Positions 43,488 to 51,565 of a stretch of DNA of 64,000 nucleotides are shown in pieces. Position numbers and translations under genes: made by a program. The DNA lies in assembly GCF_030285785.1 (NCBI RefSeq), contig NZ_CP127247.1, positions 2,751,501-2,815,500 on the forward strand, in the 5' to 3' direction. Each line of letters starts with the position of its first letter. Positions within the stretch are counted from its first letter, which is position 1. Under the pieces are notes generated by a model that was not told where the DNA came from, did no database searches, and saw nothing but the letters and a program-made list of their open reading frames with translations. The DNA is from Parasedimentitalea psychrophila. Lineage in GTDB: Bacteria > Pseudomonadota > Alphaproteobacteria > Rhodobacterales > Rhodobacteraceae.

Positions 43488-44352
43488 GACCCGCGCCGAC
43501 GAATTTGTCATTGGAGACCTGCGTGAACAGCATGTCACAAACCCGTTATTTGATCGCCAGTTCGACGAAGTATATCAATTTGCTGCGGATATGGGCGGTG
43601 CCGGTTATCTGTTCACTGGCGAAAATGATGCGGATATTATGCATAACTCCGCAATAATAAATCTCAATATCGTGAAGTGCGCTAAAGACCGAGGCGTTAA
43701 CAATGTTTTCTATTCCTCTTCAGCCTGCGTCTATCCTGAACGCAATCAGGAGGATCCAAATAATCCGATTTGCTCGGAGGATAGTGTTTATCCCGCCGAT
43801 CCCGATAGCGAATATGGCTGGGAAAAGCTGTTTTCAGAGCGCATGTATTCAAACTTCAACCGTCAGCACGGGATGAACTGCAAAGTCGCAAGATTTCATA
43901 ACATATTCGGACCTTTCGGCGCGTGGCGCGGAGGAAAAGAAAAGGCACCGGCAGCAATTTGCCGGAAAGTCGCTGAAGCAAATGATGGAACAAATATTGA
44001 GATATGGGGGGACGGTCTTCAGACACGTTCTTTTCTATATGTCGATGAGTGTATCGAGGGATCGATAAAACTGATGCGCTCCGATTTCTCCGGTCCAGTG
44101 AATGTGGGGTCGAAAGAGATGATATCCATAAACGATCTCGCAAAGATGGTTATCGAGATTTCCGGCAAGAGTTTGTCATTAAGCAACATCACTGGACCAG
44201 AAGGCGTAAGAGGGCGGACATCTGACAACCGGTTGATTTTTGAAAAACTAAACTGGCAACCTGGTGCTTCGCTAAGAACAGGCATGGAAAAAACGTATGA
44301 ATGGATCGCACGCCAAGTTGAGGCGGCGACTGCGGAACTTCCAAACAATTGA
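43369..44352 (+). CDS. NAD-dependent epimerase, GDP-mannose 3,5-epimerase-like
   Basis: A 327-residue short-chain dehydrogenase-type enzyme. The NAD motif is GAGGFIGGH (8-16), the catalytic Tyr/Lys pair is Y149/K153 in SEYGWEKL, and SSSACVYPE supplies Ser plus C120. The phrases FAADMGGAGYLF and RFHNIFGPFGAWRGGKEKAP match GDP-mannose 3,5-epimerases, which make GDP-L-galactose and GDP-L-gulose. Other sugar-nucleotide epimerases of the family remain possible. GGAGGG lies just before ATG 43369. It is followed by a repeat-filled 0.5-kb gap. Confidence 0.85.
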   Translation: MKTALVLGAGGFIGGHMVNRLKSEGFWVRGVDLLYPAFGETRADEFVIGDLREQHVTNPLFDRQFDEVYQFAADMGGAGYLFTGENDADIMHNSAIINLNIVKCAKDRGVNNVFYSSSACVYPERNQEDPNNPICSEDSVYPADPDSEYGWEKLFSERMYSNFNRQHGMNCKVARFHNIFGPFGAWRGGKEKAPAAICRKVAEANDGTNIEIWGDGLQTRSFLYVDECIEGSIKLMRSDFSGPVNVGSKEMISINDLAKMVIEISGKSLSLSNITGPEGVRGRTSDNRLIFEKLNWQPGASLRTGMEKTYEWIARQVEAATAELPNN

Positions 44353-44459
44353 TCGGACGGATCACATATGATCAAGACGGTGAGTGACGGACACATAGCG
44401 CATGAATGGCCGCCTTCAGTAAGCCGCAGTGCAGAAAGCACAATCAACGCGTAAGTCGG

Positions 44460-44680
44460 CAAAGGGCCGTTCGAGCCCTGCCTGGGCGTTGAGTGACCCG
44501 ACTTTGCAAGGTACACAACCTGCGCATTGCTGCCATTGGTGACAAACACGCCTAACGGCAGCTGTCAGCCCTTCTACGACATTCGTGCTGAGTGCAGCAT
44601 AACGCGGTATATCGAGCACAAAGGGCGGATTCCGGTCATTCGCTGCAGTCAGCTCGAACGGCTGCATGCACAGGAAACTG
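44460..44680 (+). repeat. Dispersed mosaic repeat, modules A/B copy
   Basis: Contains CCGACTTTGCAAGGTACACA, GCGCATTGCTGCCATTGG, CCTAACGGCAGC, AGCCCTTCTACGACATTCGT, GTGCAGCATAACGCGGTATA, AAAGGGCGGATTCCGG and TTCGCTGCAGTCAGCTC. The modules are joined as a mosaic. No gene is supported between 44353 and 44878. Confidence 0.8.
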
Positions 44681-44878
44681 ACTTTGAAAACTGTAAGAGC
44701 TGCCCTTCTCAGACGGTCGAGCCCCTTCCAGGATAGACTACAAAGCTGCCGTTCGGAGCTCCTGCGGGTATCTGGGATCCCTTGAGCATTTTGGCAAACT
44801 ACTCCGCCGTTGGACATCCATGATCAAACCACCGTGTTGCCTGCCTGAAGTCGCCATTTCCTGCGGAAGGGCAAAAGT

Positions 44879-45772
44879 TTAATTCAGACCAAGGTATTCC
44901 AAGAACAAGCGGATTGCCGGGGTTTCCGCTCGTGCATTTGGAAAGACGCAAACGTAGTCTTTTTTCATCGGCAGGGTGACCTTGGAAGGTGAAATCAATG
45001 AACCGGAAGCAATATCAGAGTTTACAAGAATTGAGGGTGCAAGAGCGATACCGGCTTCTTGTTTTGCAGCCGAAATTGCTAGCGATGTGTCACTGAGGAC
45101 TAACCCCGGACTGGAGAGGGCGACCCCACCGGTTCCCGCTTCGCGACGCCAGTCCATCCAGACTGGTTCGCTGGCGTAACTCGGGCCCCATTTGTTATGA
45201 ATAAGCTTGGCATCGGGAACATTAGTCAGCATTCCTTCAGGGTCGGAGTACTGCGCCCAAAACGAAGGCGCACAGATCGGAACTGCAAAGTCGGAAAACA
45301 AGGGGATTTGGCGATATCCGGGGTAGAATGCAGAACCAAATGTCAGGCGAACATCAATCGCTTCCCGCTCGAAATCGATTGGGTCTTCCTGAACACGAAT
45401 GTCAAGGGACACTCCGGTCTTATCTCTGAAGCTTAAAGCCTTTGGGAGGAACCAGAGCTCAGACAAGGCGGGGAGTACACTGACGACCAATTGGCGGGTG
45501 CGTTTGTTGCTGCGCACGATCTGGGTCGCTTCGGAAAGCTCGCCAAAGGCGCGTGCAAGTTTCGGGTACATTTCCTCTCCGGCATCGGTCAGAGAAATAC
45601 GGTTTCCTTTGCGCAAGAATAGCTTTTTGCCCAGGTGATCTTCGAGACTTTTGACCTGCAAACTGACGGCTGCAGAACTGACGCCAAGTTCATTGCCTGC
45701 CAGCACAAAACTGCCGCATCTGGCTGCAACTTCAAAGGCTCGCAATCCGTTCAGGGAAGGTAGGTTCTGCAT
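44879..45772 (-). CDS. LysR-family regulator (GcvA-like) divergent from the lyase cluster
   Basis: The 297-residue protein starts MQNLPSLNGLRAFEVAARCG with the LysR helix-turn-helix (FVLAGNELGVSSAAVSLQVK, LGKKLFLR) and an effector domain (FAVPICAPSFWAQ, GIALAPSILVNSDI). ATG 45772 is chosen because the conserved N-terminus begins there; an upstream extension to 45865 would overlap the next gene. It diverges from the oxygenase/DddP-like/lyase cluster across ~90 bp and is the probable activator of those genes, with their substrate or an intermediate as inducer. Confidence 0.92.
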   Translation of the reverse strand: MQNLPSLNGLRAFEVAARCGSFVLAGNELGVSSAAVSLQVKSLEDHLGKKLFLRKGNRISLTDAGEEMYPKLARAFGELSEATQIVRSNKRTRQLVVSVLPALSELWFLPKALSFRDKTGVSLDIRVQEDPIDFEREAIDVRLTFGSAFYPGYRQIPLFSDFAVPICAPSFWAQYSDPEGMLTNVPDAKLIHNKWGPSYASEPVWMDWRREAGTGGVALSSPGLVLSDTSLAISAAKQEAGIALAPSILVNSDIASGSLISPSKVTLPMKKDYVCVFPNARAETPAIRLFLEYLGLN

Positions 45773-45863
45773 GTATACCCTAATTTTTCTTATGATACCC
45801 AATAATTGATCTGGTTGTGATCGTCCAGCACATGCGTTCAATGGAGGCAACGGAGGATGCGAC

Positions 45864-46655
45864 ATGAACCAGTTTATTGATCTTGAAAAATACCCATTGG
45901 ACCGCCCGGAAAGCGCGGAATATGCGGAACTGGTTGAAAAGTGTCAGGCTGACCTTGCCAGTGACGGAATGTTCAACCTGCCGGGTTTTTTGAAGCCCGG
46001 TGTGGCGCAGGCCGCAGCGGATGCTGCCAAACCGGCAATGGACACTGATTCATTCAGGCATGCTCGGCGTCACAATGTCTATTTCAGAGACACAGTGCCG
46101 GGTATCACCGATGATCACCCGGCAATGAAAAAAGTTGAGACCGTGAATCACACTCTGTGCGCCGACCAGTTGGCAGGCAACCCGGTGATTGATGTCTATG
46201 AATGGGCACCTTTTGCGGCGTTTCTGGCGGCAACCAAGGGCAAGGAAAAACTATATCAGATGGCCGACAAGATGGCGTGCGTGAACGTGCAGGCTACCCG
46301 TGACGGCGAGGGTTTGAACTGGCACTTTGACCGGTCGGAATTCACTACGACGATTCTGCTTCAGGCTTCGCAAGCTGGTGGGCAGCTAGAGTTTCGCAAA
46401 GACCTGCGATCGGCGGATGATCAGAACTTTGACGGTGTTGCGGCTGTGTTGGCCGGAGAAGACCCGGAAACCAAACAGTTAATGCCCGAACCAGGTGCGC
46501 TGAATGTTTTTCGAGGTGTAAATACACCACATCGCGTGGTGCCAGTCGAAGGGCCAACCGACCGGGTGATTGCAATCTTTTCCTACTATGAACGGCCCGG
46601 TGTGGGTTTTTCAGCCGAGGAACAGCAGGGATTTTATGGGCGCTCTGTCGCCTGA
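45864..46655 (+). CDS. Fe(II)/2-oxoglutarate-dependent oxygenase-like protein
   Basis: The 263-residue product carries a complete facial triad: H154 and D156 in LNWHFDRSEFTTTILLQ and H223 in NTPHRVVPVEGPTDRVIAIF, with R234 placed to bind 2-oxoglutarate. The pattern resembles the BesD/HalD-like group, but the Asp is retained where halogenases have Gly, so hydroxylation or another oxidative reaction is expected. GGAGG precedes ATG 45864. It is first in a cluster with the DddP-like and ammonia-lyase-like genes and would act on the same small molecule. Confidence 0.8.
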   Translation: MNQFIDLEKYPLDRPESAEYAELVEKCQADLASDGMFNLPGFLKPGVAQAAADAAKPAMDTDSFRHARRHNVYFRDTVPGITDDHPAMKKVETVNHTLCADQLAGNPVIDVYEWAPFAAFLAATKGKEKLYQMADKMACVNVQATRDGEGLNWHFDRSEFTTTILLQASQAGGQLEFRKDLRSADDQNFDGVAAVLAGEDPETKQLMPEPGALNVFRGVNTPHRVVPVEGPTDRVIAIFSYYERPGVGFSAEEQQGFYGRSVA

Positions 46656-46761
46656 CGCCTTTCAATCTCCTTTCGGGTTTTTCGGACGAAGGGGTCACAC
46701 AACATTATGACGTGCTCGCCCCTTTCGGGTGGCAGCCGATTCCTCACTACAGGATGCCACA

Positions 46762-48021
46762 ATGACTCAATCCCAGAGTGTCTTCAAAGATGATCGTAAG
46801 CTGACGTATTTGAACAGCGAAGGCGCAGATAAGCCGCTGATTAGCCCCGTTCCCAGGGCGACGTTGGACAAGGCACGCGCTTACCGTTTGGGTCGCCTTC
46901 GGGAGCAAATGGTGGCGCATGATGTGGGGGGGCTTTTGCTCTATGATCCCATCAACATCCGCTATGCATTCGACAGCTCAAACATGCAGGTCTGGACCGG
47001 CCACAATCCTGTACGGTATGCTCTGATCCTCGCTGACGGACCGGCGATCTTATGGGAGTTCAAGGGCTGCGAACATTTGAATGACGGCCTGGACGGTATT
47101 GATGAAATCCGCACTGCAGTCTCGTGGATGTTCATGACTAAGGGCGATAAGGCGCCGACTGGCGTCAATATATGGGCTGACGAAATTGCTGACGTTTTAC
47201 GCCAATATGGTGGCGGAAACACGCGCCTTGCCGCGGACAAACTGGATGGCCCAGGCCTGCATTCTCTAGAAAACCGTGGTTTCACCTTTGTTGAGGGGGC
47301 CGAGCTTACGGAACGGGCCCGGTCTATCAAATCAGTGGAAGAAGTCGAACTAATGCGCTGGACTATCCGCGTCTGCGAAGCGGGGATGGCGCGGATCTAC
47401 GAACACTCTGTCCCCGGCGCTACCGAACGTGAACTCTGGGCCCATCTTCACTTTGAAAACGCCCGGTCCGGCGGCGACTGGTTGGAAACCAAGCTGTTGG
47501 CCTGCGGGTCAAACACCAACCCCTGGTACACTGAGTGCTCTGATCGCATCTGTCAGAAAGGGGAAATGATATCCTTCGACACTGACATGATCGGCCCTTA
47601 CGGCTATTGCGCCGACCTGTCGCGCAGCTGGACCTGTGGCTATACGCCGATGAACAATACGCAAAAACGGATATATTCAACGGCGCTGGAGCAAATCAAT
47701 CACAACCTGACAATCCTAAGACCGGGGATGAGCTTTGCCGAGTACAACGACAAAAGCTGGCGCATCCCGGAAAAACACGCCGATTACCGCTATTCTCTTG
47801 CGGTTCACGGGGTTGGAATGGCAGACGAATGGCCGGTAATTCCCCTGCATGTTGACTTTGACGACACCGCAACGTCGGGGCGGATCGAACCGGGCATGGT
47901 GTTATGTGTTGAAAGCCTTGTCGCCGAGCAGGGATCGGAAAGCGTTAAACTGGAAACGCAGGTTTTGATAACTGACTCCGGTTATGAACGGTTGGACAGC
48001 TTTCCATGGGAGGCCATCTGA
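46762..48021 (+). CDS. DddP-like M24-family metalloenzyme
   Basis: The 419-residue protein aligns along its length with DddP, the M24-fold dimethylsulfoniopropionate lyase of marine Rhodobacteraceae (LLYDPINIRYAFDSSNMQVW, GHNPVRYALI, GGGNTRLAADK, CGSNTNPWYTECSDRICQKG). The six metal ligands known in DddP have counterparts here: D273, D275, D285, H349, E384 and E398, with an almost constant offset of 22. It is therefore a metal enzyme of the DddP group rather than a typical Xaa-Pro peptidase. Divergence from DddP as I remember it is considerable, so the substrate may be a different sulfonium or ammonium compound. ATG 46762 is used; the frame extends to 46729. Confidence 0.82.
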   Translation: MTQSQSVFKDDRKLTYLNSEGADKPLISPVPRATLDKARAYRLGRLREQMVAHDVGGLLLYDPINIRYAFDSSNMQVWTGHNPVRYALILADGPAILWEFKGCEHLNDGLDGIDEIRTAVSWMFMTKGDKAPTGVNIWADEIADVLRQYGGGNTRLAADKLDGPGLHSLENRGFTFVEGAELTERARSIKSVEEVELMRWTIRVCEAGMARIYEHSVPGATERELWAHLHFENARSGGDWLETKLLACGSNTNPWYTECSDRICQKGEMISFDTDMIGPYGYCADLSRSWTCGYTPMNNTQKRIYSTALEQINHNLTILRPGMSFAEYNDKSWRIPEKHADYRYSLAVHGVGMADEWPVIPLHVDFDDTATSGRIEPGMVLCVESLVAEQGSESVKLETQVLITDSGYERLDSFPWEAI

Positions 48022-48066
48022 TCTGGTGGTTTTTTGCGCGTTACAATCCTGTATTGAAAGCAAGCC

Positions 48067-49566
48067 ATGGCCAAATATTCCCTCCTGCCTTCCAGCGATC
48101 CAATTGTGCTGAACGGGGTATCGCTGACCTGTGCAGACCTTGTGGGGGCGGCACAACAGAAATCAAAAGTGACGTTTACGGAAGAATCCAGGGAACGGAT
48201 TCAAAAAGGTCGCGAGGTCGTGCAAGGCATCGTGGCCAGCGGCGTCCCTGGCTATGGGATTTCCACGGGGGTCGGATCGCAGAAGGATTTCAAGGTTTCT
48301 GCAGGCGGAGTGCAGGACTATAATCGCCGGCTGGCTCGGGCACATGCGACCCATGTCGGCGGTGCGGTGCTGCCAAAAAGTCGAGTGCGGGCTGCTTTGA
48401 TCATCCTAGTCAATGAGTTTTCGCTTGGATTGTCTGGCGTTTCGGAACCGTTGGTTCAACTGCTCACTGACCAAATCAACGGCGCAATAATGCCCGAGGT
48501 GTCGTCATATGGGACGGTTGGTGCCGCCGATCTAATACCGATGTCACAGATTGCGAATTGGCTGCAAAGCACGCCGGAAGCGCAGGAACTTGGTATCCCA
48601 GGACCAAAAGAGACACTGTCTCTGATCAATACCAACGCGATCACCCTGGCCACCGGTGCCGAAGTACTGATGGAAGCGCGCGACATTCTGGAGTTGGCTA
48701 ATCTATCCGTCGCATTTTCGCTTGAGGCGTTCCGCGGTAATCTTGATTCAATTTCTGAATCAGTGAATCTTGCGCATCGGCGTCGCGGGCAGGCGCAGGT
48801 TAGCGCGGATGTGCGCCACCTTCTGCGGAACAGCAAGCTCTGGAACGTTGGCCAAGCACGGCGCATTCAGGACCCGCTGAGTTTCCGCTGCGCATCACAG
48901 ATCCAAGGTGCTCTTAGCGAGTTACTCGACCGGGCAGTTGAGATCTGGGACCAAGAGTTGAATTCCGTTACAGACAATCCGATTGTTGATACCGCTGATC
49001 AATGCGTTCGCTCTCATGGCAATATGGATTCCACGCGCATGACCTTGGCCATAGATGGGTTGCGACAGGCGTTTGCCAAAACCCTGGATATCGCTGGCGA
49101 GCGTTTACACAAGCAACAATGGACAGAATTTTCCGGACTGCCAACGGGCTTCGCTGAGGCGAATAGCCCGCTGGGTGGCGTTCAGTTCCTGAACCTTGGT
49201 CATTTGGCGGCGTCCCTCATCACATCCGCCAAGATATGGGCCGCGCCTTCGCTGCTCTTGTCTGTCGGCCAACTGGCAGACGGAGTGGAAGACACAGCAG
49301 GCCATGCGTTACATTCGGTTGCTGACTTTGAACGTATCCTTGAAGCCGCCCGCCTGATTTTATCCATTGAGATTATAGTATCGATCTGGGCTATCAACAA
49401 ACGTGACCTGCCAACGTCAACATTGGGTGAAGGTCTTCGGGGCCACGCCGCTCAAATCACCCCGTTGTTGCCAATCGGAACTGAGGGAATGGACGTGTTT
49501 TCAATCGAACCGATTGTTGAAATTCTTCGTTCCCCCAGTCAGCACTGGAATTTCACATCTAAATAA
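48067..49566 (+). CDS. Aromatic ammonia-lyase (HAL/PAL) homologue lacking the MIO triad
   Basis: The 499-residue protein has the HAL/PAL fold signatures: Y63 in GYGISTGVGS, QDPLSFRCASQIQGAL near 268-283, NSVTDNPIV near 299-307, and the C-terminal helices. At the place where HAL has GSVGASGDLAPL it reads GTVGAADLIPM (149-159), so the Ala-Ser-Gly that cyclises to the MIO electrophile is absent and one residue is missing. It cannot be an ordinary histidine ammonia-lyase. MIO-free relatives such as ergothionase eliminate trimethylamine from betaines, a plausible kind of reaction here. It is third in the LysR-controlled cluster. Confidence 0.85.
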   Translation: MAKYSLLPSSDPIVLNGVSLTCADLVGAAQQKSKVTFTEESRERIQKGREVVQGIVASGVPGYGISTGVGSQKDFKVSAGGVQDYNRRLARAHATHVGGAVLPKSRVRAALIILVNEFSLGLSGVSEPLVQLLTDQINGAIMPEVSSYGTVGAADLIPMSQIANWLQSTPEAQELGIPGPKETLSLINTNAITLATGAEVLMEARDILELANLSVAFSLEAFRGNLDSISESVNLAHRRRGQAQVSADVRHLLRNSKLWNVGQARRIQDPLSFRCASQIQGALSELLDRAVEIWDQELNSVTDNPIVDTADQCVRSHGNMDSTRMTLAIDGLRQAFAKTLDIAGERLHKQQWTEFSGLPTGFAEANSPLGGVQFLNLGHLAASLITSAKIWAAPSLLLSVGQLADGVEDTAGHALHSVADFERILEAARLILSIEIIVSIWAINKRDLPTSTLGEGLRGHAAQITPLLPIGTEGMDVFSIEPIVEILRSPSQHWNFTSK

Positions 49567-49789
49567 ATGGGCAACAATGCGACAGTTTCAAAAAGGAATC
49601 TCATCCGATAACTAATTCGATTTTCCGATACTGGTGCGGGATGACTGCCAAGCCCGAGACAGAGCAAACAACGCGGTGTGCGGAAGTGTAAGAGATGCCT
49701 GCTTTGAAGCTTAGAGGGATTGGACCGTCTGCCCGAGGCAAGGACCTAGAAACAATCTACTCCATTTTGTTTTGGGCTGTGAGCTGCCG

Positions 49790-50160
49790 TTAGACGGGTT
49801 TGTCACGAAAGTCCGTTCAAGGCCGTTCGCGACATGTCGGCGCGTCCTGGGAGCCGACTTTGCAAAGGTCAATAACTGCGCTTAGCTGCCGTTGGTGCAG
49901 ATCTCAGCGAAGGTCCGTAACCCGCCCTTAGTGACGAAATGTGCAGGGCGCAGAAATCAGGCCACTTCCTCTCCCCTCAAGGTCACTAACGGCCCTAACC
50001 GGACCTTGGCGCACAATGCGTCTAACGGCGGCTCCCAGCCCTTCTACGACATTCGTGCCGGGTGCAGCATGACGCGGCATATGGGGCACTAAGGGCGGTA
50101 AGGAGCCATTCGCTGCGGTCAACTCCAAGGGCTGCTATTAGCAGATTGAGACCTTTGTAG
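49790..50160. repeat. Dispersed mosaic repeat, modules A (reverse) and B
   Basis: A reverse module A (CGACATGTCGGCGCGTCCTG, CCGACTTTGCAAAGGTCAAT, CCGCCCTTAGTGACGAAATG) is joined to a forward module B (GCGTCTAACGGCGGCTCCC, AGCCCTTCTACGACATTCGT, GTGCAGCATGACGCGGCATA, GGGGCACTAAGGGCGG). The 0.9-kb gap 49567-50467 shows no gene besides this. Confidence 0.85.
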
Positions 50161-50467
50161 ACTGTCTCGAATGGCCCAGAGCCACCAAATAAAGAACGCG
50201 AAGTAATTTTTCACTTCGAGCCCTTTGCAGTAGCGTCATTGGCACTGATCAAGCCCCGTTTTAGGCTAGGGCACAGGCTAATTTTGGCACCATGGGAGGT
50301 GGAGATAATGGCTAGACGAGAGCCATAGCGCATCCAAAACACTAACGATTCCGACGTCGGAAATATTCACCAGCATCTGCGAGCAAAAGGCAGGTCAAGC
50401 CGGAGCCGTCGAAGAATCGATGTAGGATTGTTACAATTCGTGGTATGGTAAACGCGGAGGGCCTTTC

Positions 50468-51064
50468 ATGTTACGCGTTGGCCTATCGACCTTTGCTCTA
50501 ATTCTGATAACCGGTTTTGCTGAAGCCGGTGCGCTCTATGATGCGGCAAAGATGGGTGATCTGGGATCTGTCGAACATCTCCTCTCGGCTGGTGAGAATG
50601 TTGACGCATTAGGCCCAAACAAGGAAACGCCCCTAACTGCAGCCACGCTGCGCGGCGATGTCGAAATTGCCGAAGTTCTAATTAACCGTGGTGCCAATGT
50701 AATGGCGCGCAACACTGGCGGGTTCACACCTTTGCATGCCGCTGCCTATGCTGGAAGTGCGAAAGTCGCGGAGCTATTGCTAGCCAACGGCGCTGGTCTT
50801 GAAGACATCCGGAATGTTTCTGGCGCGACACCCTTGATCGTAGCGGCAGAGGAAAACAGGGTGGATGTTGCTCGGCTGCTGATCGCGCGCGGTGCAAATG
50901 TAAGTGTTTTGGACAGAGATGGATTTTCTGCGCTGACCGGGGCATGGTCAAAAAATCGGTTTGAGATGGTGCGATTGCTAAAGCAGAACGGCGCGATCTG
51001 CCAACCTACCGAGGTGCTGGGCACAGATGAATATTACAGGAAATGCGTTGAATATGGCAAATAG
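50468..51064 (+). CDS. Exported ankyrin-repeat protein
   Basis: A 198-residue protein with a signal peptide (MLRVGLSTFALILITGFAEA) and about four ankyrin repeats (ALYDAAKMGDLGSVEHLLSA, ETPLTAATLRGDVEIAEVLI, FTPLHAAAYAGSAKVAELLL, ATPLIVAAEENRVDVARLLI). A C-terminal Cys pair (GAICQPTEV, RKCVEYGK) may form a disulfide. Ankyrin proteins bind other proteins; in the periplasm some accompany catalases or copper proteins. The YHS-domain gene follows after 14 bases, so the two likely form an operon. Confidence 0.88.
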   Translation: MLRVGLSTFALILITGFAEAGALYDAAKMGDLGSVEHLLSAGENVDALGPNKETPLTAATLRGDVEIAEVLINRGANVMARNTGGFTPLHAAAYAGSAKVAELLLANGAGLEDIRNVSGATPLIVAAEENRVDVARLLIARGANVSVLDRDGFSALTGAWSKNRFEMVRLLKQNGAICQPTEVLGTDEYYRKCVEYGK

Positions 51065-51078
51065 CAGGAGGGTTGAAA

Positions 51079-51558
51079 ATGTACGCTTTTCTCCGATTTT
51101 GGTGCACAATGCTGGTGGTGCTCGGTGGCCCGGCTTTTGCGGCCGACCCGGTAAACACCGGCCTTTTTGGCGGGGTGGCGATAAAGGGGTATGACACGGT
51201 CGCGTACTTTTCTGAGGGCAGGGCAATGAAAGGTTTGGAAGAGTTCTCGCACAACTGGCTCGGCACGCCGTGGCATTTCGCCAATGCAAAGCATCGCGAC
51301 ATGTTTGTAGAAGAACCCGGCAAGTACGCGCCGCAATATGGCGGTTACTGTACCCTTGGTGTTGGTCTGGACGGGCACGCCGCCGAAAACATCGATCCTG
51401 AAACTTCCTGGCGGATCATCGATGACAAGCTCTATTTCGTCTACGCTGCGGAATATGTTGGTGAGCTTGATGGGCCCTCACGGGACGAATGGCTGGCAAA
51501 AGCCGAGGCCAATTGGCCTGAAGTGAAAGCGCGTGTAGAACAGGAACTGAACAACTGA
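51079..51558 (+). CDS. Exported YHS-domain protein
   Basis: The 159-residue product has a signal peptide (MYAFLRFWCTMLVVLGGPAF to AAD) and a YHS-type core: IKGYDTVAYFSEGRAMKGLE, PWHFANAKHRDMFVEEPGKY and PQYGGYCTLGVGLDG. YHS domains are often tied to metal transport or oxygenases; this exported form is common next to redox enzymes in alphaproteobacteria. GGAGGG lies six bases before ATG 51079. It converges on the adenylate cyclase gene with only seven bases between stops. Confidence 0.88.
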   Translation: MYAFLRFWCTMLVVLGGPAFAADPVNTGLFGGVAIKGYDTVAYFSEGRAMKGLEEFSHNWLGTPWHFANAKHRDMFVEEPGKYAPQYGGYCTLGVGLDGHAAENIDPETSWRIIDDKLYFVYAAEYVGELDGPSRDEWLAKAEANWPEVKARVEQELNN

Positions 51559-51565
51559 AACAGGA

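Noticed and set aside
46762-48021. Annotation as a plain Xaa-Pro aminopeptidase
   Set aside because: The similarity and metal-ligand spacing follow DddP over the full length, and the genetic context is catabolic.
48067-49566. Annotation as histidine ammonia-lyase HutH
   Set aside because: The MIO-forming Ala-Ser-Gly is absent and no other hut genes are nearby.
50312-50332. Tiny frame MARREP after a GGTGG site
   Set aside because: Six codons only; most likely the stub of a lost gene, too short to call.
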